A DNA stretch of 25,000 nt, from NCBI GenBank assembly GCA_037447655.1, contig JBBHKE010003429.1, positions 18,512 through 43,511 on the forward strand, in the 5' to 3' direction. Made by a program: the position numbers and the translations under genes. The notes below the pieces were generated by a model. The model was not told where the DNA came from. It saw only the letters and a list, made by a program, of their open reading frames with translations, and did not search any database. Of the stretch, positions 1-9,691 are shown piece by piece. Source of the DNA: Zygnema cylindricum. Lineage: Eukaryota > Streptophyta > Zygnematophyceae > Zygnematales > Zygnemataceae. The first letter of the stretch is position 1, and each line of letters opens with the position of its first letter.

Positions 1-14
1 TTTACGATATCATA

Positions 15-16
<2 letters not shown>

Positions 17-52
<36 letters not shown>

Positions 53-227
53 CCCTCCTTGTTTAGGTAAATTGATTTTGACATATGCCGTACGTATCTA
101 TGTCAAAATACTTTCATGCAACAAAATGCGTGATATCCGTTTTGAAATAGAATCGTACTTCGTACTTTCATAAAACTGTATCTATGCATGCCGTATACAG
201 TTTTAGTTAAATGGATTTGTTCCTCCC

Positions 228-262
<35 letters not shown>
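17..262. repeat. Paired (AT)n tracts enclosing two hairpins
   Basis: Alternating AT runs occupy about 17-49 and 230-262. Between them lie two perfect 11-bp stems, each with a 13-nt loop: ATTTTGACATA at 75-85 pairs with TATGTCAAAAT at 99-109, and TAAAACTGTAT at 171-181 pairs with ATACAGTTTTA at 195-205. The two loop regions share the words GTATCTATG and TGCCGTA in opposite order. No coding potential is visible. It could be a decayed palindromic transposon between microsatellites; no clear target-site duplication was found. Confidence 0.6.
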
Positions 263-265
<3 letters not shown>

Positions 266-279
266 ATACTATAGCATTT

Positions 280-375
280 AGCATTGGTCTTAGTCTAATA
301 GGATAAAGCTGACCGCTATCGGCCAACTTGACGAACCGTAGGTACCGGGATCAAATCTCGTGTCCGTCAGGTATA
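280..375 (+). repeat. Possible tRNA-derived SINE head (degenerate)
   Basis: GGTCTTAGTCTAATAGGATA at about 285 loosely resembles a pol III A box, and GATCAAATC at about 348 fits the B-box consensus GWTCRANNC. The spacing of about 60 bases suits a tRNA-like promoter. I cannot fold a credible acceptor stem, so this is not called as a functional tRNA. A SINE head or tRNA pseudogene is the likelier reading, at low confidence. Confidence 0.3.
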
Positions 376-639
376 TTTTTAGGAACCTACTAAAAATAAC
401 TGCCTGTTGAACGAAGGCAGCCATGGATCAACCACCCACTCTATCCTTCAGTGACTACAACAAGTATGGGGGTTAGAGAGAGGAGGTGGAGGAAGGTTGC
501 CCGTCCTTTTCTTTTCTTTTATCCTAACAAATTTAAACTTAGAAAATACTCTATAAATCTATTAATTTCAAAATCGAGCGTTGGATATTTCACTTTTTAA
601 GGGTAAGTCGTGATGTAATGGAAAAAGTATTTTGGACTG

Positions 640-1090
640 TAATGTAGTGCTCCGTACTACTTTGAAGAGCGTCCCAATGTGCGAAAACGAAATCGGTACT
701 TTTATATGTGACGGTTGTAGACGTAGGTACAACTTTGTGACGGTTGACGACGACTACGAAGTTGGTGACGCCAACAAAAACAACGACACTTGTAGACGTC
801 TACATTTTTGTAAATTTGTGACGTGGCATATGTTTAGGGTTTTGTGACATTGTGACCCCATGCTCACTTCTGACAAAGTCGACGTCATAGGTTGAATAAC
901 TTTTGCCATGGCTACCCGATTTTGTTTTCTCTACTTTTCTCGCTCTACTTGCCGTAAAAATATACATAAAGGTATTCAAAATATTTTTTTTTCAAATATC
1001 TTTTATTCCATACCAGTTGTGTCGTGCCTCATTCTAAAAAGCGTGAGATTAACGTCATAATGTGAGAGGGAGAGGGGAGAGGCAACGACG
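640..1090. repeat. Dispersed repeat copy 1 with GTGAC/GTAGACG motif array
   Basis: This stretch resembles 15725-16150 over several hundred bases. Shared landmarks in the same order are GTGACGGTTGTAGACG, TGTTTAGGG followed by TGTGACATT, CGACGTCA, a CCATGG followed by ACCGATTTTGTTTT, CTCTACTTGCC, an ATCTTT region and a GAGAGGGAGAG tract. Within 708-860 the word GTGAC followed a few bases later by GTAGACG recurs. Short ORFs here are not conserved in the other copy, so I treat it as non-coding repetitive DNA. The second copy lies inside the TA-flanked element at 15645-16820. Confidence 0.55.
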
Positions 1091-1941
1091 ACGCAAAATT
1101 ATACCGAGGACCCATGAATGAAAGTGGAGTGTCTGCAAATTTCTTTCCCTACATCCTCATGTTTTCCTTTGTGACCTATATTGGAGTGACGGGCAGGGAG
1201 AAAAATAGCGAGTACTCTCCCTCGTCCTAAAATTTTCCCACTCGTGTATCACGTGCGTGGGTCGTTTTTCATTCGCTCTTTGGGTGATACCTTCCAGTCG
1301 CGAGGCGATGTTTGATGAATTTTTTTGACGGTCTAGATTCTCTTGCCCTGGGTTGAAAAAAGGAAAACGCCAAAATGTGTTCACATGACGACAAACGTAA
1401 AGTACATTCAAATTATCGACTTGACGTTTCCTGTACTTTTAAAGAACTAATTTATTTGTACGGCTAAAGTTTTTCTCGTACGAAACTGCGTTTTGGGTGA
1501 AAACGACAAGAAAAAGTCGATGCTTTAATACATGGGGACATACCCTTAGGTTCGCGAGAAACCGCGAAAATCGTTTAGAGTGAGGAGACTCTCCTTGGCG
1601 AGGAGAGTTTCTTCACACTGCTCGCGTACCATTGGTACACGTGAAAAGTAAAAAAAAATATCCACCACGAAAAGGCGATGAGAAACGAACACGTTGTACA
1701 CGCCATGTGCCTTCCCCCACGGTGTATGCAGGTCGACCGAAATATCCTCGCACGCTCCTTCTGACATCCGCCGACCTTCAAATTTTGCGGCGCCTTTTTG
1801 CCGTTTCATTTTTCCAATTTCAAAATTTAAATTTGATAGCAATTTTTTTGTACGAATCATTAACTACCTCCGCTCGTACAATTATTTCGTACAGATTGTT
1901 AGTTTGAAGAAAATTTGTAGATTTTAAGAATCTGAGAACTA

Positions 1942-2140
1942 CACCGTGAATCGTTATTAGCCTTATGTATGCTATATCGGCACCCCTAAATTTTGACATT
2001 GATACCTTAAATACAATAAATTACACTATTTAAGGACGTGGACCATAATCTGCCACGTCTCCTGACACTAAATTAGAATGAATGACGCTAATTTTTTCTT
2101 TCCACTAATAATTTCTATACGCTAATAACGATTCAAGGTG
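1942..2140. mobile_element. TA-flanked MITE (199 bp)
   Basis: The left terminus CACCGTGAATCGTTATTAGC at 1942 and the inverted right terminus ending CAAGGTG at 2140 are near-complementary over about 20 bases. TA lies directly outside both ends (1940-1941 and 2141-2142), consistent with a TA target duplication. The first 70 or so bases, including CTATATCGGCACCCC and AAATTTTGACATTGATACC, also occur at the left end of the element at 16909-17451. This copy therefore looks like an internally deleted relative. There is no transposase ORF, so it is non-autonomous. Confidence 0.8.
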
Positions 2141-2449
2141 TAACCTACGTGGCCTAATCATAATTGAGAAACGATGTTTACTGGCCAGTAAACACTGCCA
2201 ATTGACGTCTCCGCATGTTTACTGGGACCGCCTAATGGAATAGAGGCCTAATTCGGGATGTTACTAAGGGTGGACTTCCATTAGGCGTCTCAGTAATTGT
2301 ACGAAAATTTTTACTGAAGGGCGTGCCCTCCATTTGGTCGCGACATTAAACCACTTTTTATTTGCGTGGCTCATTCTGGTTGGCAACACGTAGGCTAATA
2401 TTAGATGCTTAAAATCTTGATAGAATCTTAGGATGCAAAGTCTGAACGC

Positions 2450-2512
2450 AATATCTGTACGAGCGGAGGTAATATCTGTACCCGCGGAGGAAAAATCTGT
2501 ACCGTCGGAGGT
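2450..2512 (+). repeat. Three 21-bp tandem repeats
   Basis: Three consecutive 21-base units start at 2450, 2471 and 2492. Each contains ATCTGTAC followed by CGGAGG. A single inverted copy of the unit is present near 1863-1890 in the opposite arm of the surrounding inverted repeat, so the triplication happened in one arm only or was lost from the other. Confidence 0.75.
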
Positions 2513-2849
2513 AATTAATGACTCGTACAGAGGGCATTAAATGTACTACCTAAAATTTCAAAACGCAACGACAAAATGGCGGCGGCAAACTTTGACGGTG
2601 AGAACGTGACGGGATGGTTTCTGCAGATTCGCAGCTACCCTGACGGAAGGCACATGGCCCTTGCGACGTGTACGCACATTTGCGCTCGCTCATCGTGGAT
2701 TCTTTTTACCTTTTCCACGCGGCCTATTTTTACACGTTCTGTATTCGAGAACTGTCCTTCCTGTGCACGGTCTTAACAAACAGTAGGTTCGGTGACGTGG
2801 CGTTTCAGATAAAAAGTGTAAATAAATTCGACGGTCCCAATTTACGCCT

Positions 2850-5069
2850 ATAACCTTGGACAATTTTCTGTAATGTTGTTTTCGTTGAAAAAAATAAAAT
2901 CTGTACGAACATGTACGAAACGATACGGCCTTCAGTAAAAAACCCCACTTTTACGCTAATGGAAGTCCACCCTAAATATTATTACAGACGTACAGAAAAG
3001 TGTCAGGTAACTTTGTCGGCACTTGAAAGTGAACGGCGTTGACACGAGAGACATGTGAACTCAGGCTACGGCGGCTACACTATGGGAATGCGTATTCAAA
3101 TAATTGTTAACGAAAGGAAAAGCGTTCAGATAGTCAGAAAACGCTACAGTAACGTTTTTCTGACGATCCGTTTTTGCCTTCACTGACGTTTTGGATCCAT
3201 TCATACTGTGTCCGGACATCCGATAGGACAAATTTCTAGAGACTTCGGTTTGACACTTGCACACCTGTCCAGGCGTCGGATGTTTCACGCTAGTTTATTT
3301 TGCGTAGATTCGAGGAGTAATTTTCGCCAGGTTTTACGGCATAATCACACTGTAAAATGGACGGCTGTTAGAGAATCTACCGATCTTCTACAATCGCATG
3401 GATAGTTCATGTCAAAGGCGATTAATCATCACCTTCTGGAATCTGGATTGACGCCAAGTTTAGCGTAGCTCGGAAAAGAAATGTCCAGGAATTTTCGTTT
3501 GTCTGGCGTTAATTTCTTGGAGCTTTTGAGACGTCATGATCCTGGGCGGCACTTGACGGTCAACCAATCAGCGTACAAAAGGTGGCATTGGCAGTTAATT
3601 TTTTACCTGCAACTGCACGCTTCAAAACGTCGTTGCCTTTGCTGTAAACATTTGAATCGATTGCTGTGATTCGAGGTGAGGTCGTCGAGTCAGCTTTTTC
3701 GGCGGCACTTTCATATTGCCACAGCTGCAAATTTTGTGCAATTTCTGAGATACGACAAGGCGCAGTGGTAAAAGAATTCAAAAGTTGTCACATGGGCTGA
3801 TTTTTGTCGGCATTGCAACACCAGATGTGATTGCACGGGAGAAATTTCTCAAACTTGTACAAGTCAAACGTGTTCCAGACGCTGGCGGTCGAGGATGCAA
3901 CGGTGTCCCAATCAGGTGAAGCTTTTTGCGCTTTACTCACCGACGCATGCCAGATGTCGAGAAGCTGCAGATGGCGAGTTCGTAATCTTCCACGTGTGGT
4001 GACTTGTGCCAGACACTCCCTCGGCGTACGGTGTTATTTGACTCTAAAATTCTTTCTTTGCTGTTGTGCAATCGCCAATTGACACCTGTTTGTCGACGTT
4101 AAGTTTGTCACGCCCGTAATATCCGGCTGGATAACACCAGTATATCATCTTTTTGTTTATACATGGAAAATATTGTACTGAAAACAGTACATACTATGTA
4201 CTATTTTTCGTACTTTCTCCATTTTTAATCGAAGGAACCAATGAGAATTGGATGCTAGCTGGAGAATTCATTGCGGAATAACCTTGCTCAGGGAGATATA
4301 ACTACTGTACTCTACACGTTAGTTTGCACAAATCACATAAATTGTCGTATTATGTCAGTAACTATGTGTTCAATACTAAAATATGATAGTTTCTATTGAC
4401 CACTTATAATCCATTCTATTTGCTGTAAGTACATTCCAGATAAATGTAGCTGGAGAAGTACCAAGGAACAGATAAGAGTCACAAGTTAGCAATTATTATC
4501 AACGCTATTCTAAGAAACTCTATCTATTTCCACTTGTACTTTTGTAGAAACAACTTTTATATGTTACCCTAAATCCTGGACAGCGCAGGTGGCTAGCAAG
4601 ATATCGCATAGGCCTCGCATACATGTCGTAGGACCCTTGCGACTAGGGTGCAGCTCCTTTTCCGTGATAGGATCAAACTCGATATGATGACGTCAGTAAG
4701 GCCGTACTCCTTGAAACCCAGTCGCACGGAGTCGTATTAAGTCGCATGATCGTCGTTCTGCGTCGCCAGGTCTGCCATTCGTCCAAACGTATTGGAGAAT
4801 CTTCCGGAGACTTTGGACTCCGTCCGTTGAAATTGCCCTGCTGGAACACAACTTGCAGAAATATAAAAGTCATTTCTGACAGTTGTGTTGATATGGAAAT
4901 CTGGACTTGTGTATTCAAATAGTTTCATAATTCAAAACCTGCAAAGCACAATAGGCATTTATTTATCCATACTAAACAATTCAGAATAAGAAGAAAAACA
5001 TTAAGGGAGTCCGTCGATCCGAGTATTACAGTCCTGTAGCGTATTTGAAAGTGTGTTTTTATAATCAAG
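2850..5069. other. Intergenic DNA without a recognisable gene
   Basis: All open frames here are short (under about 85 codons) and lack recognisable motifs, so I call no gene. 3000-4080 is richer in G+C than its surroundings and repeatedly contains words such as CGGCACTT and TGACG, suggesting an old diverged repeat or transposon body. 4130-4570 and 4880-5060 are AT-rich and featureless to the eye. The last 100 or so bases presumably include the promoter and leader of the gene starting at 5070. Confidence 0.5.
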
Positions 5070-5756
5070 ATGCATTCTACAAGTTTGTTGAAGCCAGTAT
5101 TGAACTCGCAGGAGTTTCCTGCTTCAAGTAGTGCTTTTGGAGACAGCAATTATTCGAACCAGAAATGGAGCAATAAGTCTTCAGCCGCCTCTACTTCTGT
5201 TGATGCACCCTCGGTTAGCAACAGAGCAGCTTCTTCTTCTGGATTGGGAGCTCCTCCCTTACCTAACAAGAACATATCTCCAGTGAAAGCATGTTTATGT
5301 GCTCCGACAAATCATCCGGGATCTTTTCGGTGCAAGTTTCACAGAGCCAAATCGGCTTCTCGAGTATCGAGTGTTGCTTCCGCAATAATTAATCAAGCAA
5401 GCAATCTGTCCATTACTTCAACAAGCACTACAAACAAGCTGACAAATAATTTGACGAGCAATTTGACAAGTAAACCTTTTCTGGCTGCAACAATCGTTTC
5501 GAGGAGAGCAATTGCAGGTGTCCGTCCCCCATCTCCCCTGCCTCCTTCCTCTTCTGCAATTCCCTTGGATCGAGTGGCAGCTTCTCGTATGGCTGGTTCT
5601 CGAGTTGTTGGTGCCAGTCGGCTCAGTAAAGTCACAACAGCTGCGGCTGACCAATATGGCCACGCGGAGAAGGCTGAAGAGTACGTGAGAAAGTCTGATT
5701 GGTTCCGGATGTTTTTGAAACAGTTTCCGCCTGGTTTGCTCTATTGTAGGCATTGA
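5070..5756 (+). CDS. Plant serine-rich protein-like (CxC...HPGSFRC motif)
   Basis: The frame encodes 228 residues from an ATG at 5070 to TGA at 5754-5756. About a quarter of the first 70 residues are serine. Residues 75-92 read CLCAPTNHPGSFRCKFHR, a close match to the conserved block of the plant serine-rich protein family (Arabidopsis members have a CxCxPTxHPGSFRC block). Cys75, Cys77, Cys88 and His91 are arranged like possible metal ligands, but no activity is established for the family as far as I know. The middle is Ser/Thr/Asn-rich with imperfect NLTSNLTS-type repeats (about 125-137). A basic stretch near 145 carries RRAIAGVRPPSP, and the C-terminus is mixed-charge and aromatic. I see no signal peptide or membrane helix. 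It reads through as a single exon. A weak phase-2 donor at 5711 could in principle join it to the LysM exon starting at 5960; I prefer two genes. Confidence 0.72.
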   Translation: MHSTSLLKPVLNSQEFPASSSAFGDSNYSNQKWSNKSSAASTSVDAPSVSNRAASSSGLGAPPLPNKNISPVKACLCAPTNHPGSFRCKFHRAKSASRVSSVASAIINQASNLSITSTSTTNKLTNNLTSNLTSKPFLAATIVSRRAIAGVRPPSPLPPSSSAIPLDRVAASRMAGSRVVGASRLSKVTTAAADQYGHAEKAEEYVRKSDWFRMFLKQFPPGLLYCRH

Positions 5757-5959
5757 AGTCCTCGCCAACTGTTAGTCGATGGCTTTGTCGAATGTTGAAA
5801 CCTGAAGTGTGTAAAGTTTGTGAAGTTTTCTATCCAGATTAAGCTGTTGGCGTCGTGGCGATGTCTTTTGCTAAAATTGTCTGATGGCAAAGCATAGTTG
5901 CTAGTAAGGTAGATTTGTGGCCATGTACTGAGATTACCTTTTGATTTCTTTGTTTGCAG

Positions 5960-7440
5960 GAGTCCTTTTCGCTTTCTGAAGCAAGCTGTAGCATCAGGAG
6001 CATCGGTTTTGAAAAAGGGCATGAATGATGATGGGGCCATCTCTGGCACTACTGGTAAATTGCGAACCATACACAGAAAAGTTTTTGAATGTATGTAAAA
6101 TGTAAATACACTATCAATATGTCTAACAATGTTCAAATTGTTAGCTTGTCTGGATTTGCTGTGTGACACAAGTCATGTTACACAGGCCATGTGTAGACGT
6201 GCGGCAAACATCTGCCATAGGAGTGGATGTATGGTGAAAATTTAAACATCCCCCATTGCAAATTAGGTTGCTTGAGCTTAGTTGGAAAGTGTGAAAGCAA
6301 TTTTGAAACGCTGGTTTCTTTGTACTATATGCATGTTATACTCACTCGTACAGCATGGGGTAACCACGTATGGCGCTTCCAATTGTTTTAGTAGATTTAA
6401 ACTATGCTTCAGAGTTGGCAGAATGATGCTGATGCGGATGCTTTCTACAGGTCTTTCTGCCTTTGTGTTGGCTGGGTTTTTGATTTTATCTTTGACAAAT
6501 GCTCCTGGAGCACTTGCGACAGGAGGTGGTGACCGCTTTTATGAAGTCCGTCCGAAGGACACTTTGAGTGCGATAGCCAGGAATTTTGACACTGAGGTTG
6601 AAGTTCTTCTCGAAGTAAGTGCTTCTTTCCTTTTCTTTTCCAGGTTAGAGATGTATGGCAGGTGATCTGTGTTGTAGCTACCTTTTTCTCTGTGATGTGA
6701 AAAAGAGCTGATTTGGAGAGGCGCAATTCATCCAATAGCTGTGACATATTCTTAACAGAATTTTGTTTTTTTCTGTTGATGCAGGCCAACTCTTTGAAAT
6801 CGGATGTATTGCAACCTGGTCAGAAGATTTGGATACCAAAGACGTACAACATTCAAAAGGTGAGGATTCAACACAACACACTTTTCCCCGTACCTTCAAT
6901 GTGGTTATCAAGTATGCAGAATTTTTTTTGACTATTACTGTCTGACTTTGCTTTGGATGTCGATGAACTCTGTTTTTGGGATGATGTTATTTGGAATGTA
7001 ATTTGTTGGCATGTCATGTAGATGCATGTGAAGTCAAGGAGGTGTTTTGACATAAATCGATGTGCTTTTTGAATTGTTTTCCAGGGTGACACGCTTTCTA
7101 AGATAGCCAAGGAACATTCAACAACAGTTGGTGATATTTTAAAAATTAACAGCATTGACAACCCTGATCAAATACTTCCAGGTATGCAACTAAAATCTAT
7201 ACACAATGAGTTAGTTTTTCCATTGATGCTCTCCGATTACTCTGGATTTCTTGCCTTTCAGAGGTGTTTTTTTGTTGTGAAAACCTTACGCAATGATTCA
7301 GATTTTTGACATTTTTCCAGGTGATGTTTCTTCTGTCATAGCATACTAAAGTTTTCGCCTTTGCAGATTCTTGTTTTTGTTGTCATATACTGATTCAGAT
7401 TTTTGTCCTTTTTTCAGGTGATATTCTTCTTTTGCCATAG
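5960..7440 (+). CDS. Small signal-peptide protein with two LysM domains (5 exons)
   Basis: Exons: 5960-6054 (acceptor TTTGCAG, donor GTAAAT), 6451-6614 (acceptor TTCTACAG, donor GTAAGT), 6785-6859, 7085-7181 and 7418-7440 (stop TAG at 7438). All junction phases agree. The first in-frame ATG is at 6021, giving 130 residues. The exon is open for 20 more residues upstream, so an earlier exon is possible. Residues 13-34 form a hydrophobic helix ending GALA, like a secretory or thylakoid-lumen signal with AxA cleavage. LysM 1 spans about 41-84 (FYEVRPKDTLSAIARNF ... LQPGQKIWIP). LysM 2 spans about 87-130 (YNIQKGDTLSKIAKEH ... ILPGDILLLP). LysM domains bind N-acetylglucosamine polymers such as chitin or peptidoglycan; there is no kinase or enzyme domain, so this would be a binding protein. 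Retention of intron 6055-6450 would leave a frame with no good ATG before 6423. A second copy of the last exon lies at 7321. Confidence 0.82.
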
Positions 7441-7445
7441 CACAG
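7268..7445 (+). repeat. Tandem duplication of the LysM gene's terminal exon
   Basis: Two units about 97-100 bases apart each contain TTTTTGTTGT, then TGATTCAGATTTTTG (7294 and 7391), a pyrimidine stretch, CAG, and an exon start of GTGATRTTYTTCT. The 3' acceptor copy (exon from 7418) completes the second LysM domain as GDILLLP-stop. The 5' copy (exon from 7321) is in the same phase and would give GDVSSVIAY-stop ending at 7349. The proximal copy has lost the hydrophobic LLLP ending of the domain. Confidence 0.75.
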
Positions 7446-8094
7446 GTCGCTGTGCGTGGTATGGTCGAAGGATGACCTCGGCTCGCACGGCTAAGTTTGA
7501 TGATATTCTGGGTGACTACATCTGATAATCAGTACGATATACTTTTCCACGTCTGCTGAAAATACGACACGAATGTACATAATGAGGATAACGTGCCAGG
7601 TTTCTAGAGCTTCGGGGCTCCATCGGAGACCTCCCCTAGCAGATTTTGTCCTAAAAAGAATGTGTTAGGAGGAAGCTCGCATCTGTACTTTTGTGTGTAG
7701 GATAGATATCAGGAGCCTGGCCTCGACTTCTTTTGTACAGAAGGCCTCCTAGCGTTGTTGAGCTTGTAACTCAAAAAAGCAAAAGAATGTTATAGAAGCA
7801 GAAAGGAAGGGTAGAGATTTTTTTTGAGTGTTTTTTGCTCAAAAGGTGGTCATCCATAGGCAGTAAGTTTTTGTTTTTTTTTTATTCCCTGGAGATTGGG
7901 AAGTAAAGACGTTGGATAGTGCTTTTGGGTTTGTGCTTTTGACTTTTAACTTTATCTCACCTCTGATCTTTTGTACTATGAAATCTTGTTATAATGAAGA
8001 GCAAGTTCCACCTGTGATACAATATATATATTTTTTCATGGAGAGATGACAATTTTCACTGGAGGATACTGATGGACTGTTTCTGTTCAAGATG
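7441..8094 (+). other. 3' flank of the LysM gene, no other gene seen
   Basis: There is no coding frame of note. The first few hundred bases, up to the TTTTTTATT and AATATATATAT stretches near 7880-8035, are a likely 3' untranslated region and flank. I cannot choose a polyadenylation site with confidence. Confidence 0.4.
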
Positions 8095-8096
8095 TA

Positions 8097-8578
8097 CACC
8101 GCGAATCGTAATTAGAGTAAATAACGCTAATTCGGTCGCCCTAAATTTCGACTCTATCACGTTAAATAGAGTAAATGATTCTAAATTTTTCATTATACTA
8201 TTTAAGGTACTTTTTGAATGAGCGTTAATAACTCTAATACAGTGCCGTTTTAAATAGTGTGGCTTACGGTCGGTGTCTGACCGTGCAAAATTGTACATTA
8301 TTAAGTAAAAAAATACAGATAATCATTTAATACAGGCCGTTATCATGTAACTGCGTTTTAACAAACCGCGTAGTGCAATCGTCATAGTGACGATAAACTG
8401 TTCGTTTTGTCAGATTTTGTACGAATACCTAATTTATAGTAGAGATATTCAGCGCGTCAAATTAGAATACTTAAATAAATTAGAGTAAATTATTTTTTGA
8501 AAAAGTTCTATCACACAAATTAGAGTTCATAACTCTAATTATTTTTCTCTTTTTTTACTCTAATTACGATTCGTGGTG
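8097..8578. mobile_element. TA-flanked MITE (482 bp)
   Basis: The left end CACCGCGAATCGTAATTAGA and the right end, whose complement reads CACCACGAATCGTAATTAGA, form near-perfect inverted termini of about 25 bases. TA dinucleotides flank it at 8095-8096 and 8579-8580. The interior is AT-rich and repeatedly contains TTAGAGT and its complement ACTCTAA, often a few bases apart, giving many small subterminal inverted repeats. There is no transposase frame. It belongs to the same terminus family as the elements at 1942, 15645, 16909 and 23781. Confidence 0.85.
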
Positions 8579-8580
8579 TA

Positions 8581-9691
8581 CTGTGATGTAGCATACGGAT
8601 TTTTTTTTGGCTATAGCTCGTGTATACACCTTAATTATGGAAATACACAAAAGCGTTTGTGGGCTTCCTAATTTAGTATCATCTACATCACTTCCGGTTC
8701 AACAAACATACTGATATGAAGTTCAGATTTCTGTTAGAATGACAATGTGTTTATCATATGGATACATAGTTTTATGGATTAAAAAAAAACATGGCTGCCA
8801 GTGCGAAATAAGACAATTGATAGTGCAATAATTATGAAAGACTTCCTGTGTTTTGGTATGATGGTGGTTGTTAATAGATTCGAGTTTGTAAGAGAATGTT
8901 TTCTCGAATAAGACAATTTATTGTCGAGGGTGTCCCAACTTTCAACTCGACAATATTCACATTTTTGTGCTTTTGCAAAACTAACCATCTTACTATCCAT
9001 GGAGTTGAAATATTACTACAATTTTTTTGATTCGCGAGCTTCATATCATTGGCGAAAGTTAACTCGATTTTAACCTCAAAGGTCAAAAAAAATATCTTGT
9101 CAAAGTCAAATCTCAAGTGGGTATAAACGATAAAGTAAAACGCAAGATCTTTTCCAAGATTGAGGGGAAAAAAAGCGAAAGGCACCTTCAAAGGTCATTT
9201 GGGTATGCACTACAGGTTTTCTTTTTTTATTTCATTTTTTCGACGGGAACCCACAAAAAAAAAACTTTTGAAAAGGCTACAATTCCTCAAAGAATCTGCT
9301 CAAAGTTTCAATTTTACGAAAGAAACCCTTATTTCTGAATCGGAACCTTAATTTTCATCCTACATACAATACAATACCTCCAAAAATTTATGAATTCAAT
9401 AATCATAAAAAAAAAAAAAAACGGGCGGCGAAAAAATGAAGCAAACTGACATTTGCTTGAAGGAAAGGGAAAGGAAGAGGGAGAGGGAGAGGACTATGAT
9501 GAATGTAAACATTGAAAAAACACTAAATCTACTAATTTTCACTAGATTTCAGCTAAAAATGCTTCCATAAAAATACAAAACGAATTCTTAAAAATAAACT
9601 CTAAAAAGAAAATAAACAAATTAAACGCACTTCAACTTACAAAAAAAAAACAAATGTACGACATCCACAGCTTTTTACAAAAAATCTCGCC
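8581..9691. other. Intergenic AT-rich DNA
   Basis: Short frames on both strands (up to about 106 codons) have AT-driven composition and no motif I recognise. A poly-A run is at about 9408-9421 and a short GA-rich stretch at about 9461-9492. The part next to 9691 is the likely 3' untranslated region and polyadenylation zone of the minus-strand coiled-coil gene. Confidence 0.45.

Larger units (their letters stand above)
1565..2790. repeat. Large imperfect inverted repeat (arms ~1565-1895 and ~2450-2790)
   Basis: The reverse complement of 1632-1790 aligns by eye with about 2585-2735, sharing GGAAGGCACATGGC, ACGTGT, a TCGTGGAT-like stretch and a TTTACTTTTCCACG-like stretch. The inner parts also match: GTACGAGCGGAGGTA, present at 2457-2471, appears inverted at about 1863-1880. 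The arms are diverged. The roughly 550-bp interior contains the small MITE at 1942-2140. This looks like an old foldback element or two inverted copies of one repeat. No target-site duplication was identified. Confidence 0.45.

Noticed and set aside
632-847. 71-codon frame over the GTGAC/GTAGACG array
   Set aside because: The homologous block at 15725-16150 does not keep the frame open, so it is repeat DNA.
4576-4690. A second possible SINE-like segment (GGTGGCTAGC ... GGATCAAACTCG)
   Set aside because: The B-box word misses the final consensus base and the spacing between the boxes is too long for a tRNA-like promoter.
5741-6169. 142-codon minus-strand frame
   Set aside because: Antisense to the first LysM gene exon and flanking intron, no motif.
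6282-6665. 127-codon frame covering the first LysM exon
   Set aside because: It begins at a TTG and runs through the intron; the phase-matched acceptor at 6450 and donor at 6614 explain the coding part better.
8871-9351. Frames on both strands of 63-106 codons
   Set aside because: AT-driven composition, overlapping on both strands, no recognisable domain or splice context.
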